Source of the DNA: a virus
Length of the DNA stretch: 64,000 bases
Direction: 5' to 3' (one strand)
Virus record (IMG/VR): IMGVR_UViG_3300036939_000082
Location: 1-64,000 of that record
Position 1 is the stretch's first letter, and each line of letters opens with the position of its first letter. Of this stretch, positions 25,093-32,614 are shown one piece after another. Both the position numbers and the translations under genes were made by a program. The notes under the pieces were generated by a model. It did no database searches. It was not told the origin of the DNA and was given only the letters and a program-made list of their open reading frames with translations.

Positions 25093-25124
25093 CCTGTCTG
25101 GGATTCTCTAGGCAGGAATTTTTA
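25093..25124 (+). promoter_or_regulatory. Hairpin plus T run before the hub gene
   Basis: CCTGTCT pairs with AGGCAGG around a 10-base loop, then AATTTTTATATTT runs straight into the ATG at 25130. Same arrangement as before the other late genes. Confidence 0.5.
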
Positions 25125-25129
25125 TATTT

Positions 25130-27280
25130 ATGGAAGAAATCAAACCCCCTACTAAACCGATCGCTCCCGCACCTCCCGCTGCTACCCCAAAATCCGACAC
25201 CGCACTAAAAGCTATCGATCTGAAAAAAACGCCCAAGGAAGCCCCAAAATCCGAGGAAAAGAAAGGAGAAGACGATCGCCTGCGGTGGTTTTTCCGTGCC
25301 AAAATTAGCGGCACTGCCGGAGTAAAAAGCGACGGGGCGACTGCCCCCGCCCCCCCTGGATTGGTGGACAAAAACTCCAAAGATTCCAAAGATGACCTTC
25401 TGGGAAAATTAGAAAAATTGAAAAAGGAACTCGAAAAACCCGCACTTGCAAAACCCACAATAGATTCCAGCAGGCAAGCAATCGAAGCAGCGCTCGGGAA
25501 ATCAAAGGAAAAAGCGGTTGCCAACAAAAAAACTGTCGGCAATTTTGTCGAAACCGAACTCGATAAATTGATGGCTCCCGACAGCAAAGAGGCTAAACCG
25601 CCGGAGACTGGAGAAATCGTAATTGACTCAACAAAAGGCGACATATTGGGGGTGCCGTTCATCCGGCTTTCAACTTACCAAACCTCAACCGCAAAGTTTA
25701 CCATCAACGACCCAGACGATTCAATCCGCAAGCAGTTGCTCAAGCATTCCAAAATTGAAATTGAAGCCGGGTTTGTCAACGGATTCAAAATCAATAAATT
25801 TGTAGGAGTGCTGTTCGCAATCGGGCGAAAGTTTCCCGACGGCACTGAGGTAGAAGCGGTAGATACCTCTCAAAAAATGGCAACAGGCGCTCCAGCTATT
25901 CAAGCTCCCGGAGGAACCGAGGAGCCGCTAAAAGACGACAAGACTGACGAGCGCATCAGCAGCACGTTTGAAGGGGAAGCCATATTTATGGGAGGCGGAG
26001 TCGGGATGACCGCGACACACGCGACGCTCCCGCTGATGAGTCGAGTGAGGATCACCAATACGGCAAACAACAAAACGGCAATCGTCGAAATAAATGATAA
26101 GTCGATCGGGCCGGGCGACTGGGTGCTGGAACTGAGCAAGGACGCCGCAAAAGCAATGGGCATGACGGGGACGGGAGCCATCCGCGTCAAAGGCGAAGTA
26201 ATGGAAACAGCCTTGGAAAAAGAAGCCCGCGAAAATAAAGAGGGCAAGCCAAAAACGGCTGCACCAGTCACGGGGAAAACCAGTTCAGACAAAACCGACG
26301 CGCCTGCGCCTAAAGTAGACCGCAAACCGCTCGCGCCCTCGGCAACGGCAGATACTGAGAAAAAGAAAGAAAAATCAACAAGTACACAGCCCACAACTCC
26401 TACGTTCAATGCCGCTTCCGCAAATTTTGAAGCGGACATGGCTAAGTTGGGCGATCGGAACCCAAAAGATCAAGTATTGAATGCTGAGATTTTCACGAAA
26501 GCCACAGACCTCAAAGTCAAGGATAACTCTTTGGTCAAATTGACGGGCGCAGGGAAAGTCGCCATGTCGCAGACCATGATGGAGGCGACGCAAAAAGATG
26601 CGTCGCTGAAAGGTCAAACGGTAATTGCCAGAGGAAATACCGTTACCCAGGCAGCACCGGGAACCGGAACTCCATCGGGAGTCGTTTTGGATTACCAGAC
26701 AAATCGGGCCGCTTTTATCAAAGTTGATGTCAAGCGGCGCATGGGAGTGCAGTTGCAATCCGGTTACGGCGCAGTTACCGTTAAGGGTTTTAACGTTAAC
26801 GACAAAACCATGGTTTCCGCCACGGCTGTTTCTACTCAACCCCCCAAACAACATCCGACCGGAGTCATCCAAGCCCCGGAATGGGGAACGATCAAATTAG
26901 CAGACCCAATAATTCCGGGTTCACCGTATACTTGGGCGATCGCCACTCGCAACGGCGAGCGCGTCCCGACAAAAGAAGTGATGAATCAAATCATCAAAAT
27001 TTGCCAGGTAATTACGCCTTTAACTGCAAAATCTGTCGGTGCGGGGAAATCTTGGAACATCACATCTTGGTATCGAGATCCTGCAGCCAACGCAGCGGCG
27101 CAGGGAGCGGCGCAAAGCTATCACCTTACGGGGGGAGCTGTTGATTTTTACTACGAAACCAACGGCGGAGAAATGGCGCTCTACCGAGAGTTAGAGGGAT
27201 CTTACGAAGGAGGGTTAGCAGTAAAACACGGTGGCTTCGTTCACATTGATGTCGGACCGAGAGGTCGCTGGAATTACTAA
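25130..27280 (+). CDS. Baseplate hub/spike protein with RlpA-like and M15 peptidase domains
   Basis: 716 aa. Low-complexity Pro/Ala/Lys N-terminus (1-160); a gpD/gp27-type hub domain (about 163-255: IVIDSTKGDILGVPFIRLS, then FVGVLFAIGRKFPDGTEVEAV); a double-psi beta-barrel like RlpA (about 280-365: HATLPLMSRVRITN, AIVEINDKSIGPG, ELSKDAAKAMGM, where the Asp is kept); a Pro-rich linker; a second beta domain; and a C-terminal M15 peptidase with SYHLTGGAVDFYY and GGFVHIDVG carrying the zinc His-Asp-His. It would form the central tail needle and degrade peptidoglycan crosslinks during entry. Confidence 0.8.
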   Translation: MEEIKPPTKPIAPAPPAATPKSDTALKAIDLKKTPKEAPKSEEKKGEDDRLRWFFRAKISGTAGVKSDGATAPAPPGLVDKNSKDSKDDLLGKLEKLKKELEKPALAKPTIDSSRQAIEAALGKSKEKAVANKKTVGNFVETELDKLMAPDSKEAKPPETGEIVIDSTKGDILGVPFIRLSTYQTSTAKFTINDPDDSIRKQLLKHSKIEIEAGFVNGFKINKFVGVLFAIGRKFPDGTEVEAVDTSQKMATGAPAIQAPGGTEEPLKDDKTDERISSTFEGEAIFMGGGVGMTATHATLPLMSRVRITNTANNKTAIVEINDKSIGPGDWVLELSKDAAKAMGMTGTGAIRVKGEVMETALEKEARENKEGKPKTAAPVTGKTSSDKTDAPAPKVDRKPLAPSATADTEKKKEKSTSTQPTTPTFNAASANFEADMAKLGDRNPKDQVLNAEIFTKATDLKVKDNSLVKLTGAGKVAMSQTMMEATQKDASLKGQTVIARGNTVTQAAPGTGTPSGVVLDYQTNRAAFIKVDVKRRMGVQLQSGYGAVTVKGFNVNDKTMVSATAVSTQPPKQHPTGVIQAPEWGTIKLADPIIPGSPYTWAIATRNGERVPTKEVMNQIIKICQVITPLTAKSVGAGKSWNITSWYRDPAANAAAQGAAQSYHLTGGAVDFYYETNGGEMALYRELEGSYEGGLAVKHGGFVHIDVGPRGRWNY

Positions 27281-27332
27281 TCAATCCCATATTAACCACG
27301 TTAAAGTAGTAGAAAGCATTTTGATTGAGATC

Positions 27333-27830
27333 ATGAACACAAACAAAAAGATCAATGAAACCAAAAACATAGATTTAGCTTACTCGTACACAAAAGATTT
27401 TTTTGACGATCGCAGAACAGAAATCGAGAACATCAATAGAAAATTAACTACATTTTTACTTTTTGGTGGTTTTTTACTCGGTTTTGGCATAAATTTGCCT
27501 CACAGTCGCCCAGGATACATACTGATACTGAGTAAAGTAATGGTATTGCTTTTTAGCTTTCTATCGATATCCAACCTGCTTTGGGGCTTGAGTTATACCT
27601 ATAAAGTAAAAGTTGTAATACCCAGTTATTTAATGGAGGATGAGTGTTTTGAGAAATCAAATACAGAAATCAAGGCGATGATAATCAATACTCATAAAGA
27701 AAATACCGAAAAAGTTGAATTATTGACTAAGAAAAAACTAGAAATCATTAAAAAGACAAAAGCATTTTTGCTAACTGGCACATTGTTTTTTGTCCTAAAC
27801 GCCTTCTGGGTAATGGCTATTGAAAGATAA
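27333..27830 (+). CDS. Three-TM membrane protein, SLATT-like
   Basis: 165 aa from ATG at 27333. Acidic helical start, two hydrophobic segments (FLLFGGFLLGFGI about 46-58; ILSKVMVLLFSFLSISNLLWG about 68-88), a charged helical stretch, and a final TM (AFLLTGTLFFVLNAFWVMAI). The layout is similar to small SLATT-type effectors, but this is a topology argument only. Confidence 0.45.
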   Translation: MNTNKKINETKNIDLAYSYTKDFFDDRRTEIENINRKLTTFLLFGGFLLGFGINLPHSRPGYILILSKVMVLLFSFLSISNLLWGLSYTYKVKVVIPSYLMEDECFEKSNTEIKAMIINTHKENTEKVELLTKKKLEIIKKTKAFLLTGTLFFVLNAFWVMAIER

Positions 27831-27840
27831 CGGTAATATC

Positions 27841-28584
27841 ATGTCTAAAAATTTTTATCCTTTCTCTCCCGACTGGGGTTCCCCACCACCGGGAGCAGCG
27901 ATCGCCAATTTAATGGAAGAACGCGGTTGGAATCCATCTGATTTAGCCGATCGCCTGCAATGTACCGAAGATTTTGTGGAGTCGCTGCTTAGCGGCGAAG
28001 CGGTTGTCACCAACGAACTTGCTGTCAAACTAGAGAATGTACTGGACAGCACAGCAGAATTTTGGTTGAGACAGGAAGCGCTGTACCGTTCAGATTTGGA
28101 ATTGGAGCGTCAAAGCTTGCTCTACAGCGCTCAAATGCTTGCTGCACTGCACCACCAAATACGGCAGTTCCACCGTCGCGAACTCGTCAACTTCAAACCA
28201 GATTATCTTCAGAAACTAACCCGCCCGATCGCCCACAAAGCAAATACAATCCGAAATAGCTGGACAACGCTCTCTAATAAGGAAAAAGAATCTTGGCGAA
28301 AACTTGCCTGCGACATTATCGAAGCAGAACCTGCTGGGTTTTTCTGGCGGATGCGGGCAAGTGCTTATTTGATTTGGGTGCGGGCGATCGGGCAAAAAAA
28401 AGCATTTGATGAATGTGCGATGGCGCTGGATTGTCTAGTTGACAATGTGCTAGACGCGATCGAGCGAGAAGATCTTCAGTACCCAATGAAAATTGCAATA
28501 TCAGGCGATCCCTCTGGTTTAGAGGATTTTGTAAAAAGATATTCAACAAAAAAATCGCGACAGATCAACTCGATGCTCGATTAA
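27841..28584 (+). CDS. HigA-type antitoxin-like protein with C-terminal extension
   Basis: 247 aa from ATG at 27841. Residues about 12-85 are a clear HigA domain: PPPGAAIANLMEERGWNPSDLADRLQCTEDFVESLLSGEA, then NVLDSTAEFWLRQEALYR. The remaining 160 residues are helical with Trp-rich elements and unknown. No toxin gene is adjacent. Confidence 0.7.
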   Translation: MSKNFYPFSPDWGSPPPGAAIANLMEERGWNPSDLADRLQCTEDFVESLLSGEAVVTNELAVKLENVLDSTAEFWLRQEALYRSDLELERQSLLYSAQMLAALHHQIRQFHRRELVNFKPDYLQKLTRPIAHKANTIRNSWTTLSNKEKESWRKLACDIIEAEPAGFFWRMRASAYLIWVRAIGQKKAFDECAMALDCLVDNVLDAIEREDLQYPMKIAISGDPSGLEDFVKRYSTKKSRQINSMLD

Positions 28585-28606
28585 ATTGAAGTAATTTCAC
28601 AAAAAC

Positions 28607-28643
28607 GGGCGATCGGATAATTCGATTTGCAATAGATCGCCCA
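28607..28643 (+). terminator. Imperfect hairpin of the GGGCGATCGGATAATTCG family
   Basis: CGGGCGATCGGATAATTCGATTT followed by GATCGCCC. It can fold, but there is no T run, so termination is uncertain. Confidence 0.35.
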
Positions 28644-28656
28644 CAACAGCAAAAAA

Positions 28657-28821
28657 ATGGAACCAATAGATGAAGTTTTAATCAAACCCGTACCTGAAGA
28701 ACAAATAAATTATTTTGATCTTCCACAAGAAGGGCTTTTTATTGACGAAAAACGACCTCTTTACAAAGGACGACGCACTTGGGACGAGTGTCTTATAAGG
28801 AATACCCTGAAAACCCCGTGA
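28657..28821 (+). pseudogene. Short ORF ending inside a transposon-like hairpin
   Basis: 54 aa (start MEPIDEVLIKPVPEE) that runs into the left-end-like hairpin at 28811 and stops there. It is probably the 5' part of a gene cut by the element at 28806-29332; the frame at 29333-29475 may be the 3' part, but this is not certain. Confidence 0.45.
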
Positions 28822-29332
28822 CTTCAGTCCGGGGATGAAAGAGGGGTTGCAGGATTTATCCTGCCTGCTCTCTTTACCCCAGTCCTGAATCTAAAATCTC
28901 ATCTTTTCAATTCAAAAAACTTTTGTGAAAAGTTTTGGACACGACGGGACAGTATGGTAAACTGAAACAGTCAGGGTTAAACTCCCTTGCTATCGTGAAA
29001 CGGGACATGAGACACACTTTTAGGCATAAACCGGGGGACAAAGTGCGACGAAAACACTATAAACAGTCGAAACCGAAAATGTAGGTTTCAATCCAGCAAA
29101 CACAATTTTTTTACGCTCGAATTGTTAAGTAGGGTAGGGCATACCCGAACTCTAGGGAAATATCCTAGTATGCTTTTGGAGATAGATCCGCTGGGATGTT
29201 TCTGAGTTAGGCTCATCAATTGGTGGTATCCCCACGGTTGAAAGGTTTAAGAATTGCCGCAAGGACAGAACATTTTAAGGTCAGTCGCTGAATTAAGAAT
29301 CCCCTCGGCTTTCAGCCATGGGAGTGTCAAAA
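28806..29332 (+). mobile_element. Non-autonomous IS200/IS605-type (TnpB-family) element relic
   Basis: Left side: a hairpin of CCCCG-t-GACT paired with AGTC-CGGGG (28813-28833), followed by GATGAAAG. Right side: GAATCCCCTCGGCTTTCAG...GGGAGTGTCAA (about 29297-29332), the typical 3' end of TnpB elements in cyanobacteria, which is also the 3' part of their omega RNA. No tnpA or tnpB frame survives in the 0.5 kb between. Boundaries are approximate. Confidence 0.5.
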
Positions 29333-29475
29333 TGGGTACTGTTCAATGCGATACTGGTAACACATTTTTTCTCGTCTATGGACTTGGTGAGTATCATTTG
29401 AAAAATGTCGATCAAGTATCTTTTGCGGTAACTTACCCAGCAGGGTATTTCCAAATAAATGTTTGCTATAAATGA
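29333..29475 (+). CDS. Short ORF following the element
   Basis: 47 aa from the ATG at 29332-29334, immediately after the element end; beta-rich (NTFFLVYGLGEYHLKNVDQVSFAVTYPAGYF). It is followed by a good terminator at 29476, so it is at least the 3' end of a real gene. Confidence 0.4.
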
Positions 29476-29508
29476 AGAAACGGGCGATCGGATCGCCCGC
29501 TTCTTCAC
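29476..29508. terminator. Bidirectional terminator
   Basis: GAAGAA-a-CGGGCGATC is complementary to GATCGCCCG-c-TTCTTC; lies between convergent genes. Confidence 0.65.
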
Positions 29509-29514
29509 TTTGAT

Positions 29515-30507
29515 CTATTTTGGTTCATATAAGATCGCAGATTCAATGTCTGAATAAAAATGACTGCTCGATTCTGAATTAACAAAAACACCTGAAGGCA
29601 CCCAGCCAGATTTGACAAAATTTATCGCCACCAGCCTAGAGTATCCCTCGGATTCCAGCCAAGATACTAAGGACTCAGCAGAATTAAACACGGGCGAGAT
29701 GGGACTTCCTTCACTGACTGTTTCCCAGATTTGCCATCCTTCCCCGGCAGGTGGCTCAACTTTGACCCAGTTTTCATGTAGGGTCTTCAGTTGTTCGGAT
29801 TGCCAAAGAACTCTTTCGCCGTTGCAACGATCGCAAGCTAGATCGATACCCAGCCTTTTGCATTTAGCTTCAATACAGATAAAAGCATTTATTGAATCGT
29901 ATCCCCCGAATTTTGCAACAGACCAGCGGTTAACTTCAATTGCCGAAGGAACGTGCAGGCGCACGTCATCTGGTTCTAACAACTCCATTTCGCACTCGTG
30001 TTTGTTGCAAAAACAAGACAACCTTCCAGTCTGAGAAACAAATTCTTTTCCTACAGGACACCAAAAACCTTTAGTTTCCCATTTTTTGTTCTGCCAACCC
30101 GAACCGGGAACAAATTTATGAGTAAAGTCAAACAATCCGTTGTTTGTACAAAGACTGTAAACATCGTCTTGGTCTAAGTTGTAGCTCCAGCAAGAATTAA
30201 AATGTGCTGCCAACCGTCTAGCTTCATAATGAACTGTTAATTCAGATACTTCTCGATCCTTGAAATTATTTTTTGCACATTTTATTACCTCTTCATCTTC
30301 AGAAGTCCACCGACTACTTCCTGTCATGCTTGGATCGAAATCCGATCGACCGTACCATTGGTTTCGCAACTCTCTTGCGCCGGGACTGTAACCAGATCCT
30401 TCGCAATAAGGACATTCACAAGAATCATACGGGTTAAAGTATCCGTACCAAGTCTTGTTTAACGGCTAATCAAAATCCAACGAAACTCGCTTAATTTCTC
30501 TGCCCAT
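29515..30507 (-). pseudogene. Conserved phage protein with in-frame amber codon (zinc-finger start)
   Basis: From ATG at 30507 the frame reads MGREIKRVSLDFD, then TAG (30466-30468), then PLNKTWYGYFNPY, CECPYCEGSGYSP and on to a stop at 29515. I know this family from phages as an uncharacterised protein whose start reads 'DFDWPLNK', so TGG (Trp) has become TAG. The rest is intact: CxxC/CxxCxG zinc-type motifs and a conserved PPAGEGWQIWETVSEGSPISPVF stretch (about residues 265-290). It is either a recent nonsense mutation, or the amber codon is read through; re-initiation at 30369 would lose the zinc finger. Confidence 0.7.
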
Positions 30508-30637
30508 GTGACAATTCCTTATTTTTGTTATTTAAAGTGTACTATTAAATCATACTATTTTTATAACAAAAATCTATATTTTCTGGATTTTAAAAATCTG
30601 TGTTAGTATTGTATTGCTTGTTGCACTTGGAATTTCT

Positions 30638-31051
30638 ATGGATTTTTTAAAAAGCAATAGTTATATATTGTTGGGTAGCGTACCTGAAGACAGACAACCC
30701 GAGTATTTCAGAACGCTTTGCTGTGAAGTTGAATCTACAGACAAGAAACATAGATTTCAAAATATTGCTTTAACCCGCAAACAATTAAAAATGTTGCGAG
30801 ACATGATCGATCAGCTTTTGACTGATGAAGATGAGTCTGAAGTAATATCATCAGATCGCCAGCTATTGCAAGAAATGGAAGCATTGGTGCAAACTGCAAT
30901 AGATGGGTCTACCAATTTTGATGATATCTGGGATTCTTTTTGGAATATAAAAAAACAGATAGACACATACGTGGATTATTGCGATCCAGACACAAGTTCC
31001 GAAGAGGACATCATGGCTTATTTAAATGCAGCAAGAGAACAGATTAAGTAA
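30638..31051 (+). CDS. Hypothetical acidic protein
   Basis: 137 aa from ATG at 30638. Acidic, helical, with TRKQLKMLRDMIDQLLTDEDESE. No family recognised. Confidence 0.5.
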   Translation: MDFLKSNSYILLGSVPEDRQPEYFRTLCCEVESTDKKHRFQNIALTRKQLKMLRDMIDQLLTDEDESEVISSDRQLLQEMEALVQTAIDGSTNFDDIWDSFWNIKKQIDTYVDYCDPDTSSEEDIMAYLNAAREQIK

Positions 31052-31078
31052 GACTTTTGTTAAAGTTCAAAATAGAAA

Positions 31079-31114
31079 GCGGGCGATCGGATAATTCGAT
31101 CGCCCGCATTTTTT
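31079..31114. terminator. Terminator with palindrome GCGGGCGATCGnATAATTCGATCGCCCGC
   Basis: Arms GCGGGCGATCG and CGATCGCCCGC with a short loop, then a T run (ATTTTTT). A member of the dispersed palindrome family. Confidence 0.7.
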
Positions 31115-31133
31115 AACCTGTTACTTGTGGGTG

Positions 31134-31385
31134 TTATGTGTTAATTTCTGATTCAGTTAGCCAATTTTCAGAGTCAGAAAAAAACATTAAAAGTTCTTTG
31201 TTTGTTGTGTAACTTGGATCTGAAATCTTAAACGTAAATCCTCTGTCGGTAACAGAATGTAGCCAAAAACCTGTCCTTGTTTCGCCAAGAGAGTCATTGT
31301 AATCCCACTCTATATATTTAAGATCGATCGGACGAAAAGTGAAATTACCAACACGAACTAAATTACGCGGATTGATTTTTTCCAT
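31134..31385 (-). CDS. Hypothetical small protein
   Basis: 83 aa. The leader AGCACAAAACAAGTAAA abuts the ATG. Beta-rich. No family recognised. Convergent with the preceding gene. Confidence 0.5.
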   Translation of the reverse strand: MEKINPRNLVRVGNFTFRPIDLKYIEWDYNDSLGETRTGFWLHSVTDRGFTFKISDPSYTTNKELLMFFSDSENWLTESEINT

Positions 31386-31544
31386 TTTACTTGTTTTGTG
31401 CTTTTGGTGCTTGCTTATTTAAAAACTATCATAACTTAACTCAAATAAAACGTCAATACACAAAATTAAATTATCTAATGATACAAAAAAGATAGAAAAG
31501 ATATTAAATCTTAGTTCAGGGCAAGAAGAATAATTTCAAACAAA

Positions 31545-31575
31545 AGTGGGTGATCGGATAATCCGATCGCCCGCT
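31545..31575. terminator. Palindromic terminator downstream of the Csx3-like gene
   Basis: GTGGGTGATCGGATAATCCGATCGCCCGC can fold into a long stem and is followed by TTTCTT. It would stop the minus-strand transcript of the Csx3-like gene. Confidence 0.55.
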
Positions 31576-31578
31576 TTC

Positions 31579-31725
31579 TTATTCTAAATTATTCTTGAAC
31601 CAGTCAATTACAGGTTCCCATTCGCTGTTTCGAGCAGACTCACAAATACCAAACGGAACGTAGATTGTCAATCCTTTCCCTGTCGGCTTTGGTCCAGGTT
31701 TTTTACTGCGTCGCCGAGACAGGGA
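31579..31725 (-). pseudogene. Remnant of a small basic protein downstream of the Csx3-like gene
   Basis: An open frame ending at 31579 reads SRRRSKKPGPKPTGKG, then LTIYVPFGICESARNSEWEPVIDW. The first part resembles the 'GRPK..' start of small phage DNA-binding proteins. There is no start codon in frame before it, so the 5' end appears lost, perhaps through the repeat at 31711-31728. Confidence 0.35.
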
Positions 31726-31729
31726 AAGG
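31673..31729. repeat. Inverted repeat, 12-bp perfect arms
   Basis: CCTTTCCCTGTC (31673-31684) and GACAGGGAAAGG (31718-31729) are perfect complements 33 bp apart. Part of the right arm, GCGTCGCCGAGACAGGGA, is repeated at about 61114-61131 inside another gene. Confidence 0.6.
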
Positions 31730-31733
31730 TGGA

Positions 31734-32039
31734 CTAGCCCAAAGGGAGTACAGTACCCCTTTTGTATGTGGGCGAATTAGAGTGAACTACGATGCCACCC
31801 CCAGCTTTCGGATCGTACACGGCGATCGCATCAAACAAATTTTTGACAGAAAGTGCAACAGCCTCGTTCGCCCACATGGGCATCCCCGACACAATCACTA
31901 CACCTCCGCCACGAACCTCCGGCACTGTAAAATTTTCGAGTTCGGCGATCGTCAGCGGGTTTTGAGCATTGACGGGATTGCCGTCTTTCAAAATCTCTAA
32001 CAGCGTCACACCGTTGTTTTCAGTCACTTTAACTTCCAT
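31734..32039 (-). CDS. csx3: Csx3-family protein (CRISPR ring-nuclease-like), stand-alone
   Basis: 101 aa. The conserved Csx3 elements are present in order: GGGVVIVSGMPMW at about 44-56, an alternating helix, DAIAVYDPK at about 70-78, and GIVVHSNSPTYKRG at about 82-95. In A. fulgidus Csx3 (Crn3) the corresponding 'AVYDPRLG' Asp is important for cleaving cyclic tetra-adenylate. The histidine that precedes this strand in the cyanobacterial and archaeal proteins I remember ('H-x-Y/F') is Asn67 here, and the Arg after DP is Lys. No cas gene is nearby. It may be an active or an inactive (ligand-binding) ring-nuclease relative; a phage copy would counter type III CRISPR signalling. It has its own TTGACA promoter and terminator. 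Confidence 0.8.
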   Translation of the reverse strand: MEVKVTENNGVTLLEILKDGNPVNAQNPLTIAELENFTVPEVRGGGVVIVSGMPMWANEAVALSVKNLFDAIAVYDPKAGGGIVVHSNSPTYKRGTVLPLG

Positions 32040-32070
32040 AACTCTTACCTAAACTTGAATCAGTACATTT

Positions 32071-32099
32071 ATCTTAGACGGTTGCAAGCCAGGTGTCAA
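32071..32099 (-). promoter_or_regulatory. Promoter of the Csx3-like gene (TTGACA-17-TAAGAT)
   Basis: Minus strand: TTGACA at 32099-32094 and TAAGAT at 32076-32071, spacer 17 bp, followed by AGGTAAGAG before the ATG at 32039. A near-consensus promoter suggests constitutive or early expression. Confidence 0.65.
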
Positions 32100-32153
32100 T
32101 ATTTATCTAATACAATTTTAGTGGCAGCGTTGGTCTAAGATGGTAGATATGAC

Positions 32154-32182
32154 AAACCAACCGCGTTTCGGGCGATCGGTTT
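32154..32182. terminator. Hairpin AAACCnACCGC...GGGCGATCGGTTT
   Basis: Terminator-like stem with loop GTTTC; similar to the hairpin at 32554-32582. It lies between the Csx3-like promoter and the end of the next minus-strand gene. Confidence 0.5.
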
Positions 32183-32194
32183 ATACAAAGAGTT

Positions 32195-32428
32195 TTACCA
32201 GAACAACCAGATAGAAATAAGCTCAGCAATACACTGACCTATTCCAACACCAGGAACTATAGCTAATACTGACATTAATATTAATTCATCTTCAGTAAGC
32301 ACCCACAGGGGTTGATTTAAAAAACAGAAAAACAAAACTAAACAATGAAGCAAGAGGAATACCAAATTAGAAATGGTTGCTTGAATCTGAAGACTACGAA
32401 TAGCGCGATTGTATTGCTCTTTAGACAT
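32195..32428 (-). CDS. Small membrane protein, two TM segments
   Basis: 77 aa from ATG at 32428, chosen for the AGGAG eight bases upstream. Hydrophobic stretches ISNLVFLLLHCLVLFFCFL and LILMSVLAIVPGVGIGQCIAEL. No family recognised. Confidence 0.55.
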   Translation of the reverse strand: MSKEQYNRAIRSLQIQATISNLVFLLLHCLVLFFCFLNQPLWVLTEDELILMSVLAIVPGVGIGQCIAELISIWLFW

Positions 32429-32553
32429 TTCAAGTTCTCCTAAATGAGTGTTTGGCATCAAAAATTTAGTCAAATTATAGCAATTGTTGTGAAAATCTAC
32501 AAAATTTTGGGATGTTACCTACTATAGCTTGCGATAAAATTAATAGATACGGC

Positions 32554-32582
32554 AAACCGATCGCGTTTCGGGCGATCGGTTT
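32554..32582. terminator. Hairpin AAACCGATCGC-gtttc-GGGCGATCGGTTT
   Basis: An 11-bp stem with one mismatch, followed by TTGTATAAG, 32 bases before the ATG at 32615. Probably a terminator or leader hairpin for the antirepressor-like gene. Confidence 0.5.
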
Positions 32583-32614
32583 GTATAAGCCAAATTACTT
32601 TCATCGCAAGTAAA

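Noticed and set aside
25900-26439. 179-aa Ser/Val-rich minus-strand frame inside the hub gene
   Set aside because: Hydrophobic shadow of the Pro/Ala/Lys-rich coding strand, with no signals of its own.
27841-28584. A HigBA toxin-antitoxin pair
   Set aside because: The HigA-like domains here and at 19904 have no HigB-like toxin next to them and carry extra domains.
29060-29110. GTTTCAATCC-like string suggesting a CRISPR repeat
   Set aside because: Only one copy exists, with no spacing pattern; it lies inside the transposon relic.
31734-32039. A CRISPR-Cas locus around the Csx3-like gene
   Set aside because: No repeats, Cas10, Csm/Cmr or CARF protein within the window.
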